From Pelodera strongyloides (Eukaryota; Nematoda; Chromadorea; Rhabditida; Rhabditidae), in assembly GCA_036852015.1 (NCBI GenBank), contig JAANDG010000014.1, forward strand, positions 186,001 through 250,000: a stretch of 64,000 nt of DNA, read 5' to 3'. Each line of letters starts with the position of its first letter. Within the stretch, counting starts at the first letter, position 1. Below the pieces are notes generated by a model. That model was not told the DNA's origin. It ran no database searches and saw nothing but the letters and a program-made list of their open reading frames with translations. This document shows, in pieces, positions 24,365 to 35,319 of this stretch. Both the position numbers and the translations under genes were made by a program.

Positions 24365-27300
24365 TTATCTCCAAGTTGTGGACCACGTCGTTCCGACAGT
24401 AAATCCGGACGGAGATTTCTTCGGTGCCACGTGAACAGAGTCGGATCGGAAACGGAGGACTAAAACAATTTAGCGATAAAATACAAGGATATACTGATGT
24501 GGATTTCGCATACAAGACGCATAGACTTCTTCTTATTAGATAAAAGAGTAAATGTGGTGCGCTAGCACTCACGTTACTTAAATAGAATTCAAATAAATTG
24601 TTCCGCTCTGGGATTTAAAAGAGTGCCGCAGCTTAAATTAGGAAATTATCATGTGAAAGCGCGATGCATGTCTATTCGTAAAGATTTTCATCTACGTTAC
24701 AGAGGTTTCATAAGTATGGAAAGACGCCTCAGGCGACGTAGCCGGCTGGTCAATACATAAAAGGGAAAGCTCTGTAACTAGGAAGAATCCACTGGCAGTT
24801 TTGTGGCCTTGGTATATTGAGAAAAAATTAGGTCCATGAAATCTTACTTCGCCGAACGGCTATTCGATACGGTTTTGTTGTCCACAGTAAAACGGCCGCG
24901 AGTGCTGGGTTTTGTAGAGAGACGCTCATACATATAATGGAAAATATTTCTGAAATTTGTCTGTTATGAAACAATAAAAAATACTCTCCTTTGGTTCGTT
25001 TCATCTGTTTTTTTTGTATGATCCTCTTTGGTAGTAACTTCTTTTGAAGGTTGGTGAAAAAAATCCTTAGGGCATAAAGGTGATGGCCTAAAAAAGGTAT
25101 ATATGGTCCCTTATTAGGGCATTCCCTTATTAGAGCATAAAGATGATGATCCTACCAGCAGATTCTTGATCCTCAGATGTAAACGAAAATAACAGTGGAA
25201 AACCAACAGCAAACGGTACAACTATCATCAAGACGTAAACGGTCATCTGGAAGGAATGGATTTTGCTTATCGATTGAAAACAGTAATTCTCATTAGCACT
25301 ATGAGGTTTACATTGCTTATATTTTTAATTAGCACATTTAATGCGTGTCGAAATCATGTCGCAAACACACTGTGAATTCCAACAATAAAATTCCCAAAGG
25401 ACGTAGTGATACTTTCCCTCCATCGAAAATTTATTACGGATCGGTGAATATTTTAGCCACTGTTAGATTGGCGCCTGTCGACTGCCGATGTGATTAGCTT
25501 TCGTACCTGTATTCCAGTCGTCCGCATTAATTGTTGTTGTATTCGCCAACGGTTTCCTTCGCTAATGTGTTTTCGGATAGAATGGAAAGAATGAAAAAAC
25601 GACCACGATAGAACGACACTAGTGAACAGAATTGATATACTAGTTGCGCTACACCATATCATAACGGGCGTTGATGAAAAGTCAATATAAATAATTGATT
25701 GGTACGGTTCACCAGCCTTTTGAATGACCTTACGTTTTTCCTGAAATAATCAAAATAAATTATTCTTTACCACAGTAATAGCGCCTTAAAGCGAAATACC
25801 GGCCGGTTTTTGAGACGAATCGTGGACAACTGATTTCTAACGTATTTATGCTAATTTCCTCGAATATAGCTCGAGTTTTTATTCTAATTTATGTTCATTT
25901 GCATAAGCTGCATAATAATGCTGGTGTACTCGATGTCTTTCAAAAACCGGTCGGTATGTCGCTTTAAAGATTTCGAAGTAGGTACACTACGACTTTAAAA
26001 CAAGATAGCTTATTTTCCATAGTATATTGTTTAAAAACAAACTTCAACTTGTATCATGCATACTTTAAAATAAGCAATATATACACAAACCTGTACGGCA
26101 ATATCCTCCAAGATAAAATAGGATGTGATCGGTATCACCACCATAAACATGTGCGCGGCGAATACGAAAAAGAACCAAAGACTCCGTGGTAGAATAAATA
26201 GGGAACCAGGCGGTAGAGATTTTTGATATCGATGGATTATAATAATGATCAGCGCGACACCACTCCACATTACCATTAGAAGGTAGGAGACCTGTAGTGA
26301 GCAGTTGACTAACTAACCTATGCAGACCTAAAGTTAGCGTAAAGTCTGTGAGCAACTCCCGAGTGTGGCAGTACACAAAAGGTTTTTTTTTTCCAAAAAA
26401 AAATAAAGATAACATTTTTTGCGTTCGCCAAGCCAATATTGCGTTGTTCGTCAATTTTTTTTAACGAAGAATAAAATCCTTAGTTGCAATGTATTCTATC
26501 GCATTTTAGAGAGATAACGTTTACAAACATACAGCGGACTGCTTAGCGTCGGATGGTTGAAAAAATCCAATAAAGGCAACATAATTTCTAGACGATGTGC
26601 GTATAACTCGCACGGGATTTATTTCGCATAACGATAATGTGACAACTATGAGGGTAACCTAAAACAGACTAGGATCGCAGTCACTTCAATTTTGCCTTTT
26701 TACTTCAATTTTCAATAAATATAAAAAAGATACCTAGAAAACTACCTTTCCAATACCGATTTACGGAGCATTTATCACAGGGAAAGAAATCCCTTCAATT
26801 GAGTTTTGATTTTAGACAAAATGGGGTGTTTTCTAAATTGCAGTGGGACTTGGCCGGTTGCCAATGATGACAAAACAAAGAAAAACCGGGAAAGAGGGAA
26901 AGTGTCTGTTCTACTGTCTCATTTGTCGTTGTTATACTGTACGTTATCAAAACACAACCGAGGGTATTTCTTTCCCTGGTTTAAATTTTCAGAAAATTGA
27001 CGCAGTAAATGTATTTTTCTATGTACCTTTTTATGTTTATGGATAATTGAAGTAAAAATACGAATTTGAAGTGACTGCGATCCTTTAAAGCGGAATACCG
27101 CCGGTTTTTGAAACGCATCGTGGACAACTGAATTCGTTCGTATTTATGCTTGCTCGAATTTAGCTCGATGTTTTGTTCTAATTTAAAGTTCATTTATATA
27201 AGCTGCATAAGAATGTTATTTTACGAGATGTGTTTCAAAAACCGGCCAGCATTTTGCTTTAAACTAAAAAATTCACGTATTTATTGCAGAACAAACATCA

Positions 27301-27520
27301 TCTCAAGCCGACCACTTTCTAGACAAGCATTGATTCGGAAAAAATCAATATCCGAGAACAAAACGAACAAGATGTCTACCTGATGATAAACAAGGTAACG
27401 GCTAAATTGCTTCAGTATAACAGGTGTATGTGTGCGAATTATGTACAATGTAAAAATGTTGAAAGCGAAACTTGGCAGCGCTATGCTGTGGCGAACTACA
27501 TCGAGAAATAGTTGAGTCAT
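24365..27520 (-). CDS. Srh/Sri-like seven-transmembrane chemoreceptor C
   Basis: Seven exons, 27520-27380, 26658-26533, 26291-26091, 25740-25507, 25246-25156, 24949-24848 and 24459-24365, give 329 residues. Exon 1 holds TM1 (FAFNIFTLYIIRTHTPVILK); exon 2 TM2 with INPVRVIRTSSRN; exon 3 TM3-TM4 with IIHRYQKSLPPGS; exon 4 TM5 and the loop RWRIQQQLMRTTGIQ; exon 5 TM6; exon 6 TM7 with SLQNPALAAVLLWTTKPYR, equivalent to the PYR end of Srh receptors; exon 7 a serine-rich tail ending WSTTWR. A TTTTCAG acceptor directly abuts the ATG and may take a spliced leader. Introns 1 and 3 contain fold-back elements. Predicted chemosensory receptor; the ligand is unknown. Confidence 0.88.
25786..25967. mobile_element. 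family A fold-back element, best copy (GPCR C intron 3)
   Basis: TTAA at 25786-25789 and 25964-25967. Left arm AGCGAAATACCGGCCGG, right arm ACCGGTCGGTATGTCGCT, then longer imperfect arms through ACTGATTTCTAACGTATTTA. Used here as the family reference. Confidence 0.9.
26667..27088. mobile_element. family E fold-back element (GPCR C intron 1)
   Basis: Ends AGGATCGCAGTCACTTCAAT and TTTGAAGTGACTGCGATCCT. The right terminus TTAA (27085-27088) is shared with the adjoining family A element; the left TTAA is degenerate. A second copy lies at 62170-62600. Confidence 0.8.
27085..27262. mobile_element. family A fold-back element (GPCR C intron 1)
   Basis: AGCGGAATACCGCCGG on the left, CCGGCCAGCATTTTGCT on the right, TTAA termini. 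Gene D intron 1 is only 105 bp and has neither this nor the adjoining family E element. Confidence 0.85.
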
Positions 27521-29239
27521 CTGAAAACGAAAATGAAAAAAAAAACGTTTATTAGAGTTTTAGTTTTAGAAATAGTGCAACGTCATAAGAGACGGTGAAA
27601 TAATTAAATAGTGTAATAGTTCGAAGTAGAAAATCAAAGATAAAAAATTGGATTTTCTGCATACATATATGTAACTTGCAATGTCACATATAAGCGCACT
27701 AAAGAGCGATCACAATATATTCGATTCCCGCATGTCATAATCATGTAATTCAATAGTTTCTAAAATAAAATAATAAGGTATATTAAATAAGTACGTATAA
27801 TTAATTTCACGTGCAAAGAAAACATAATTCCCTCAAACATGATAATTATTTTGTTTAATTAGACTTTTATTTGAGGATAATTGTTGCTTTATCAGCTGAA
27901 TTGTAGAAACAAGAAATCTCCACAAACGCAAACCCCGTAATTATAAAAAATCCTCTGATCTGAACTCGGAGAACTTTGTCATCTTTGAGTCGTTTATTAC
28001 TCTAATCATATGTTCAAATAAATCAGGGCCATTACAATTACAATCTACGTAATATTTTTTTTTCGTAACACAAAATACTAATGGTACAATAATGATACAC
28101 CATCTAGCTCGAAGCTCGGATAGTGACTCTTTATTGAAGCTTGATTCTCTTGAAAATCGTCGTAAGAGGCAGACGCTAGAATGCTCAGAAGAATATTGGC
28201 TGGCAACTGTGAACTAGAGCAACAAACTATATCAAGTTGTATATTGTAGCACCGGCCTCGCTTATGTCACCAGCGTTGAAAACTACTTACTACATATACT
28301 CCTCTAACGATAGAAAAACACTTTAGAACTTACAGTTGAAAATGCGTGCAATAATAAAAAATAAAAAAAGTTTCAATGATAAAAATTTCAAAATTGTTAG
28401 TGTAAAAACAGCGCTAAATATAGTGCTGCCCCAAGCAGCACTATATTTAGAAAGAAACTTTTTAACAAGAAACGATGAATTTTAACCTACACACAAATCA
28501 AATAATTTTACAGCACCTGCATGGATCATATATCACACACAAACAGGAACCATATCTTTATTTACAACTTTCAAATTAAATATTAAAGGAAATTGTACCT
28601 ATTCATGTTACAAAAGTGGTAACATTTTTTTCGAATGGTCAATTCACGTCAAAATTCAACATATCTCTCAACCAGTAATCACAAATATATCTTTGATAGT
28701 TAAAGTCCATATAGGGGCTTTTAGAGTATTCTAATCTTTGGTTATGCAATGAGCAACCTACAGATGCTACATTAAAAGGACACAAAGTGACGTGCCTGTC
28801 GCAGGAAACTCCGCACCTGTGCCGCTCACCGCGCGGCACAAGGGTTAAACTTATTGTTAGACTATAATATCTTTACTTGTGCCGCATAACACATCATTAT
28901 ATTGATTTACACACTCTAATCACTATCATGTGTCAAAATATCTTTCAAACTTCAATGAACAATTTTCACATTCAGTTTTTTACGGTTTCAAACACTATTT
29001 CCAATACCTTTCTATATACGCATTTCACATTTTATTAGATTTATGTTTTTATAGAGTTATTAGTGAAACTTTTAAAACTTAAAGCGAAACGTATATTGGA
29101 AACTACATTACCATTGTATGCATACGATTATAATTGGAATTGAAGAATCGCGCAGTGTCCGACATACGTTTCAAAACCGGCTCTTAGGCTCCTGCACCGG
29201 CACCGGCCAGTGCTGAGGCACATTGTCATTTAATCTTAT
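27521..29239. other. region upstream of GPCR C, duplicated upstream of GPCR D
   Basis: No exon seen. About 27780-28730 aligns with 33330-34190 (for example GATAATTATTTTGTTTAATT and AATCCTCTGATCTGAACTC in both), so the receptor and about 1.3 kb of 5' flank were duplicated as a unit. A 16-bp perfect hairpin (CTAAATATAGTGCTGC, loop CCCAA) at 28414-28450 is decayed in the other copy. A family C-like half element lies near 29080-29185. Confidence 0.6.
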
Positions 29240-32200
29240 TTATCTCCAAGTTGTCGACCAAATCGTTCCTATAGTGAATCCCGAAGGAGATTGCTTCGGA
29301 GCCACGCGAACAGAGGCTGATCGGAAACGGAGCACTAAAATAAGTTACCACTAAAATAGTGGGAAAATAGAAAGATATACCAAGGTCGATTCCAAGGAAC
29401 ATAATCCTTGGTTAGTTAGTAGTCACTAAATAGAGCCGCTAGTAACGGGTGTTTTCTGGTGTTAATCAGAAGGAAACATGGATCCTAGTCAACTGCAACA
29501 CTGAAATCCCTAATAATATTTTCAAAGGTTTCTAATCATCGATCGGTTAGCGTTACTTAGCATTCGTGGTGGAACTTGTGGCTTTAAAGCGAAATACCGG
29601 CCGGTTTTTGAGGCACATCGAGTACATCAGCATTCTTATGCTTATGAAGTTTATCATAAATTAAAATAAAAAATTGAGATATGTGGTATATTCGAGTACC
29701 TTAGCATACATACGTGAAAATTCAGTTGTCCACGATGCAAGTATTTCGCTTTAAAGGGATGGGTTCACTACAAAACCACCTTGTTTTTATGCTTTAGTTT
29801 GATTGTATAAAGGAAAACTTAAACAAAGAGCATAAAAAATATACCTTGAATTATTCCCTAGGGAAGATATTAGGTAAAAAAGGTGAGTATTGATCGACCT
29901 TCCGATAAAGTTGTACTGCATGATAAACTAAGGAAGCTAAGCGATATGGCTGAAACACACTGTTTTGAGCAAAATAAATTGTAGTCTTCATCGTTTATTT
30001 TACTTAAAACAATGAAAAAACAGTGTGTTTCAGCCATATTTCTTAGCTTCCTTCGTTTATCTTGCAGTACAACTTTATCGGAAGATCGATCAATACTCAC
30101 CTTTTTTACCCAATATCTGCCCTAGGGAATAATTCAAGGAATATTTTTTATGCTCTTTGTTTAAGTTTTCCTTTGTACAATCAAACTAAAGCATAAAAAC
30201 AAGGTGATTTTGTAGTGAACCCGTCCCTTTAAAGAGTCTTTCTTACTTCGGCAAACGGCCGTTCGGTACGGTTTTGTCGTCCAGAGTAACACGCCTCCGA
30301 GCGCCGGATTTTGTAGGGAGATGCTCAGACATATAATAGAAAACATCTCTGAAATTCGTTCGAATCCTGTCAACCATTCGAGCGGTATAACATCCTGTTT
30401 TTGAAACGTGTGTTGGACGCTGTATTCCCATTTGCATATGCAAATAGATGCGCGATTTTTAGTCTAATTATTCAGTTGCAAACAACATATGGAAATACAG
30501 TTGTCCAAAACGTTTCAAAAACCGACAGTTATATAGCTTTCAACTTTTCAACACACTTTTACGCTTCATCTCTTTTGGCTATTTGAATTTGTTGACACCA
30601 CCTATTTGGAATCACTTCTATTACTGCAAAAAGAGCATTTCATATTCTATGGCTCCAAAGCATTTAATAAGAATTATTTCGCCCTAAGGAAAGATATTAT
30701 ACCACAAGGAACATGATCACCCAAAAAAAATACATATATAGTATATTCCCACCAGCAGCTTCCTGGTCGTCGGACTTGAACGATTCTAACAGGGAAAAAC
30801 CAACCGCACATGGTACAATCATCATGAGGACGTAAACCATCATCTAGAATATCCTAGAATATCTAGAATATCAGATTGCATGCAGCAGTAACTAACAACT
30901 GCTAACAATTTTATTTTGAAAACAGAGGCGCAGTGCCCACGTCGCTGTCTCAACTCAAGAGTAGCGCAGGCACTGCGGCTCGTCGGTTCGACTCCTGCCC
31001 GGGCCGTATATTGAAAGAAATCATCCAATCGGATTCGATTTCCCTTGCTCAAGACTGAGTTCCGACTCTGCTTTTATAGACTTTAGGTGTTCTAATTTGC
31101 TTATCGGAAGTTCGTTGCGAACATCCAAACCTTCAAACTCTTCTCCTTTATATAATAAGATGTCACTCATATTATTTTGTTTGACTCTTTATGTTTATCG
31201 AACATCGAACCATATAAAATCTTGCTTTCATTTTATATACATTGCGCTTTTTTGACAACAATACTATCTATACCTTCTTCCATAATGGATCGCATCTCAA
31301 CAATAACGATATTAAAAGCGTTCGCACCTGTATTCCAGTTGTGCGCATTAATTGTTGTTGCAATCGCCAGCGGTTTCCTTCACTAATATGTGTTCTGATA
31401 GAATGAAAAGAATGAAAAAACGAGCACGAGAGGAACGCTCCAGTGAGCAGAAGTGTTACACTAGTTGCGCAACACCATATCATAACCGGCGTTGATGAAA
31501 AATCAATATAAATAATTGATTGGTACGGTTCACCAGCCTTTGCCACGACATCACGTTTTTCCTGTACATTCACCATGAATATATGTGAAAATCAGGGTAA
31601 ACATTAATTTTCCATTGTTCACTCCTTTAAATACAAACTACAACTTGGAGCATGCATACCAATGCTTGAACTTAAAGGGACAGGCCCATCAAAGTAAACC
31701 TATATTTACGATACGTCCATAGTGACTATCAAGCATTTTTATTACAATATATACAAACTAAATTTTACATTTATTTGCCATTGAAAACTTTTTTCCGATG
31801 CGCTCTGCTCAAATGTATACCGTAGAGCCGCAAATATCCTTGTCGTCAATGCAAATTTATCGTGAAATTATAATGCGATTAAAATTTGCATATATAGCTT
31901 TGAAATCTGCAGTTTTATGGTATATATTTGAGCAGAGCGCATTGGAAAAAAAGTTGTCTAGGGCGAATAATGGTGAAACTTAGTTTGTATATATTGTAAT
32001 AAAAATGCTTGATAGTCATTATGAACGTATCGTAAATGTAGGTTTATTTTGATGGGTCTGTCCCTTTAAGAATATGCGTTGATCAAATGTCTTTATATTT
32101 ATGCAAACCTGTACGGTAATATCTTCCAAGACAATATATGATGTTATCGCTAACACCACCATAAACATGTGAGCCACGAATACAAAAAAGAACCAAAGAC

Positions 32201-32862
32201 TCCGTGGTAGAATAAATATGGAACCGGGTGGTAGAGCTTTTTGATACCGGTGAATTATAATAATGAACAGCACGACACCGCTCCACATCACCATTAGAAA
32301 ATAGGAGATCTGGGAATATTCAGCGGTAATAGCGCAAACAAGGAAAGTGAGCGATTTCGATATTGCAATTGGGTGTTATAACTCGATACTTTATCTTAAG
32401 TGGGACATCTGAACCTCGAAAAAAGGCGAGTTACATATTTAACCATCAAAACAGCCTTATGCACATCCGGGATTTTACAAAAATACGTACGGCCGATTGC
32501 TTGGCGTCGGATGGTTGAAAAAATCCAATAAAGGCCACATAATTTCTAGACGATGTCCGTATAACTCGCACGGGATTTATTTCGCATAACGATAATGTAA
32601 CAACTATAAGGGTCATCTAAAACAGACTGGACTTCTCAAGCAAAACAAACTTCTCAAGCTTTCCAAGTATGGATTGAATCAAATAAAGTTTATCGGGAAA
32701 CAAAAGGAACAATATGCTTACCTGATGATAAAGAAGATAACGACTAAATTGCTTTAATATAACAGGTGTATGCGTACAAATAATATACAACGCGAAAATG
32801 TTAAAGGCGAAACTGGGCAGCGCAATGCTGTGGCGAACAATGTCGAGAAAAAGTTGACCCAT
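29240..32862 (-). CDS. Srh/Sri-like seven-transmembrane chemoreceptor D
   Basis: Seven exons, 32862-32722, 32616-32491, 32309-32109, 31561-31328, 30843-30753, 30348-30247 and 29334-29240, give 329 residues with the same exon lengths and phases as gene C. Key segments: TM1 HSIALPSFAFNIFALYIICT; TM3 end IIHRYQKALPPGS; loop RWRLQQQLMRTTGIQ; TM7 SLQNPALGGVLLWTTKPYR; tail ending WSTTWR. The exon 6 donor GTAAGA follows CCGAA, as in gene C. Reading through that donor would run into a 482-bp palindrome in intron 6, but the conserved tail exon shows splicing is the better model. TTTTCAG abuts the ATG. Introns 3, 5 and 6 all carry fold-back elements. Confidence 0.88.
29584..29754. mobile_element. family A fold-back element, opposite orientation (GPCR D intron 6)
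   Basis: TTAA at 29584-29587 and 29751-29754. AGCGAAATACCGGCCGG at the left, GCAAGTATTTCGCT at the right; the interior reads as the reverse of other family A copies. Shares TTAA 29751-29754 with the next element. Confidence 0.85.
29751..30232. mobile_element. 482-bp near-perfect palindromic element (GPCR D intron 6)
   Basis: Arms of about 220 bp: AGGGATGGGTTCACTACAAA ... at the left and the complement ending TTGTAGTGAACCCGTCCCT at the right. Long matched blocks include AAACTTAAACAAAGAGCATA and GTGTGTTTCAGCCATAT. TTAA at both ends. One copy in the window. Confidence 0.9.
30376..30541. mobile_element. family C fold-back element (GPCR D intron 5)
   Basis: Left GCGGTATAACATCCTGTTTT, right AAAACCGACAGTTATATAGC, inner arms TGGACGCTGTATTCCCAT and ATGGAAATACAGTTGTCCA. 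The terminal TTAA is not preserved. Confidence 0.75.
30940..31005 (+). tRNA. tRNA-like pol III promoter remnant (degenerate)
   Basis: GGTTCGACTCC at 30985-30995 is a perfect B-box. TAGCGCAGGC at 30963-30972 resembles an A-box but is too close for a normal tRNA. No cloverleaf could be closed. Best read as a tRNA-derived repeat fragment in GPCR D intron 4, not a working tRNA. Confidence 0.2.
31672..32069. mobile_element. family B fold-back element (GPCR D intron 3)
   Basis: TTAA at 31672-31675 and 32066-32069; ends AGGGACAGGCCCATCAAAGT and TTTGATGGGTCTGTCCCT. Inner arms GATACGTCCATAGTGACTAT and the complement; CGCTCTGCTCAAATGTATAC is mirrored as well. Confidence 0.9.
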
Positions 32863-33022
32863 CTGAAAATGTTGTTTTTCTTTGTCAATAAATGTCCGTG
32901 GGCATCACGGAACAAATTTCGACACGCAAGTTTAGTAGTTATGACCTATGGCTTTCACTATTTGAGAACACGGAGGGGAGTTCGTACTTTATTTAGGTTA
33001 GTATCACCTAAAAAATAATACA

Positions 33023-33202
33023 TTAAAGTGAAATACGAACACTTTTTTGAAACGCATCGTGGGCAACGGTATTCTTACGTATTTATGCTAAATTGCTCGA
33101 AGTTAGCTCGATTTTTACCCTAATTTATGGTCTTTTGCACAGCTGCATAAGAATGCTGGTGTACTCGATGTTTTTCAAAATCCGCCCCATATTTCGCTTT
33201 AA
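33023..33202. mobile_element. family A fold-back element upstream of GPCR D
   Basis: TTAA at 33023-33026 and 33199-33202; AGTGAAATACGAACAC and CCATATTTCGCT ends. It lies 161 bp upstream of the gene D start codon, where it may affect the promoter. Confidence 0.85.
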
Positions 33203-33329
33203 AAATGTCAGCTGATCATGATCAGTGATCAGTGGTCGCTAAAAATGCTTCCCCATTATTAATTTTTTTTTACAACAAATAGGAAAACTGACATATTACT
33301 AGAACTTTCACAATAAGTAAATTGTAATA

Positions 33330-34190
33330 ACTAACTAAGTATAATTAATTTCACATGCAAATAAACGATAATTCCTCTCCACCATGATAATTATTTTGTT
33401 TAATTAGACTTTTATTTGATGATAATTGTAGCTTTAACAGCTTAACTGGAGAATCAAAAAATCTACGCAAACCCCATAATTATGAAAAATCCTCTGATCT
33501 GAACTCTGAGTACTTTGTCATCATGAGCTTTAAAAGTAAATCATCCTACAGTTAGATAATTACCCTTGCAATCTACGTGACGTTCAATTTTTTTCGTAAC
33601 AAAAATACTAATGGTCCATTTGTTAGAATAGTGAATGTAGCAGATCCCGTTTTACTCACTGCATGGTGTTTTTTTGTCTTATCGTGGCCAACGAGAGCAA
33701 CAAACTACATCAAGTGTATATTGTAGTACTCGGCCTCGCTTATGTTTCCCAATTGAAAACAACTTACTAATTATATTTTGGTTGAGAATGCGTGCAATAA
33801 TAAAACAGTTTCAATGATAAAAAATTGGAAAATTGTTACTATAAAAAACAGCGCTAAATACAGTGCTGCTCCAAACAGCATATATTTAGCAAGAAACTCA
33901 ACAAGAATTTTTAATCTGCACACAAATCAAACAACTTTACAGCACTTTACAGCACATGGAACTATAGGAAGTAGCAACAACCCTCTATTATGTATCACAC
34001 ACAAACAGGAACCATTTCTTTATTCACAATTTTCAAATTATATATTAAAGGAAATTCTACCTATATTTCTCCATGTCACAACAGTGGCAACGTCTTTTTT
34101 CGAATGGTCAATTTCACATCAAAATTCAACATATCTCCCAACCAATAGTCACAAATATCTCTTTGATAGTTAAAGTCTATATAAGGGCCC
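33330..34190. repeat. duplicated 5' flank of GPCR D
   Basis: Aligns with 27780-28730 over its whole length with small gaps. It contains no recognised gene and marks the tandem duplication that made genes C and D. Confidence 0.8.
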
Positions 34191-35319
34191 AGTCCCTTAG
34201 CGGCGTCAACGGAAATATGGTAAAAATTTCGTAACTTGGGAAAGAGTCTTGTCCATCCTGAATAAAAACCAACTTTGTTGAGAACTTTTTCAAAAAGGAT
34301 TATTCTTATTCTTACTATGTTTCATTAGAAAAACCATAGCAATGACAGGGGGGATATGTATATCCGAATATGTTGTAAAACTTGAAAATTAATAACTGTA
34401 AATAAAATGAGTGCACCTGGTGACGGTTCTCCAAATTTGGTAAAATTCACAAAGTGCTCCGAATGGAAAGAGTTGAGCAAAATTTCATCAGAACTCATAT
34501 CAAAGCAATGAATACCCATTATATAGCACAGGTCGGACGTGTGGTGGTTATGTTGTGGCATGCTGGAATGGAAATAGAAACCATAAAAACAAAACAAATG
34601 TACTTCAAAACGTCAACCCTCTATGTCATCGCCGCATATTCTAAGCAATACTTTGTTTACAAATCGACTATCTATGAAGGTAGAAAGTGCAAAAGTTGGC
34701 GTGCCCATTTCGCGTTGGATTTCCCTTCGGATCCAGCCTAGTAATTCAACTTCATGAGGTTATCGTGGAACCATTTACAGTTTTCAAAGCTTCAAGAAAA
34801 CTCCAACAAATCTGCGTTGTGTTATAAAAATCAGAGGGCTATTAGTGGTGCTATTCAATTGAACATCGCACCCTGCAAGGGCGTAGTAAAAACAAATTAC
34901 TCAAATAGGTAGAGATAAGCCGGTGCGTTGCCGCGCAAAGACATCGCACTTCCGTAAAGATACGTGGACACATAAACAGCTTGACTTCCGTAGACGTGGG
35001 TTGTGTCTGCAATAATTATTCTTGAAGTCGTTCACTTCGATGAATAAATATATACTAAAATTGGAACAATACACACGATTAGCATTGCCCTGTGCAGGGA
35101 TGACACGCAAATTCGCGAAGCGTTTCGAAACCTCCCGAGACCTAAGGCTCGGCACGTGTCCTTGTACAGTATTAAAGGCTTACTTGTAAAAAAGCAGCTG
35201 AAAACAAATTTGCATCCTACCATATTTGACATGGACAAGCAGATTAGTCGAAAATAGGGGTTAGCTTAAATGGGCCTGACCCTTTAAGGTAAATCTCTAG
35301 CCCGGGGTGTTACCGAAAC
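34191..35319. other. spacer between the GPCR cluster and the esterase
   Basis: No exon is supported. At 35250-35287 the sequence TTAGCTTAAATGGGCCTGACCCTTTAA matches the right end of family D fold-back elements (full copy 59779-60117); its left partner was not found. Direct repeats such as CCCTGCAAGGG/CCCTGTGCAGGG occur near 34870 and 35090. Confidence 0.45.

Noticed and set aside
30161..30246. A C-terminal tail of GPCR D encoded by the 482-bp palindromic element
   Set aside because: The frame does read through into the element, but a GTAAGA donor at the same position as in gene C and a well-conserved tail exon at 29334-29240 make splicing the better model.
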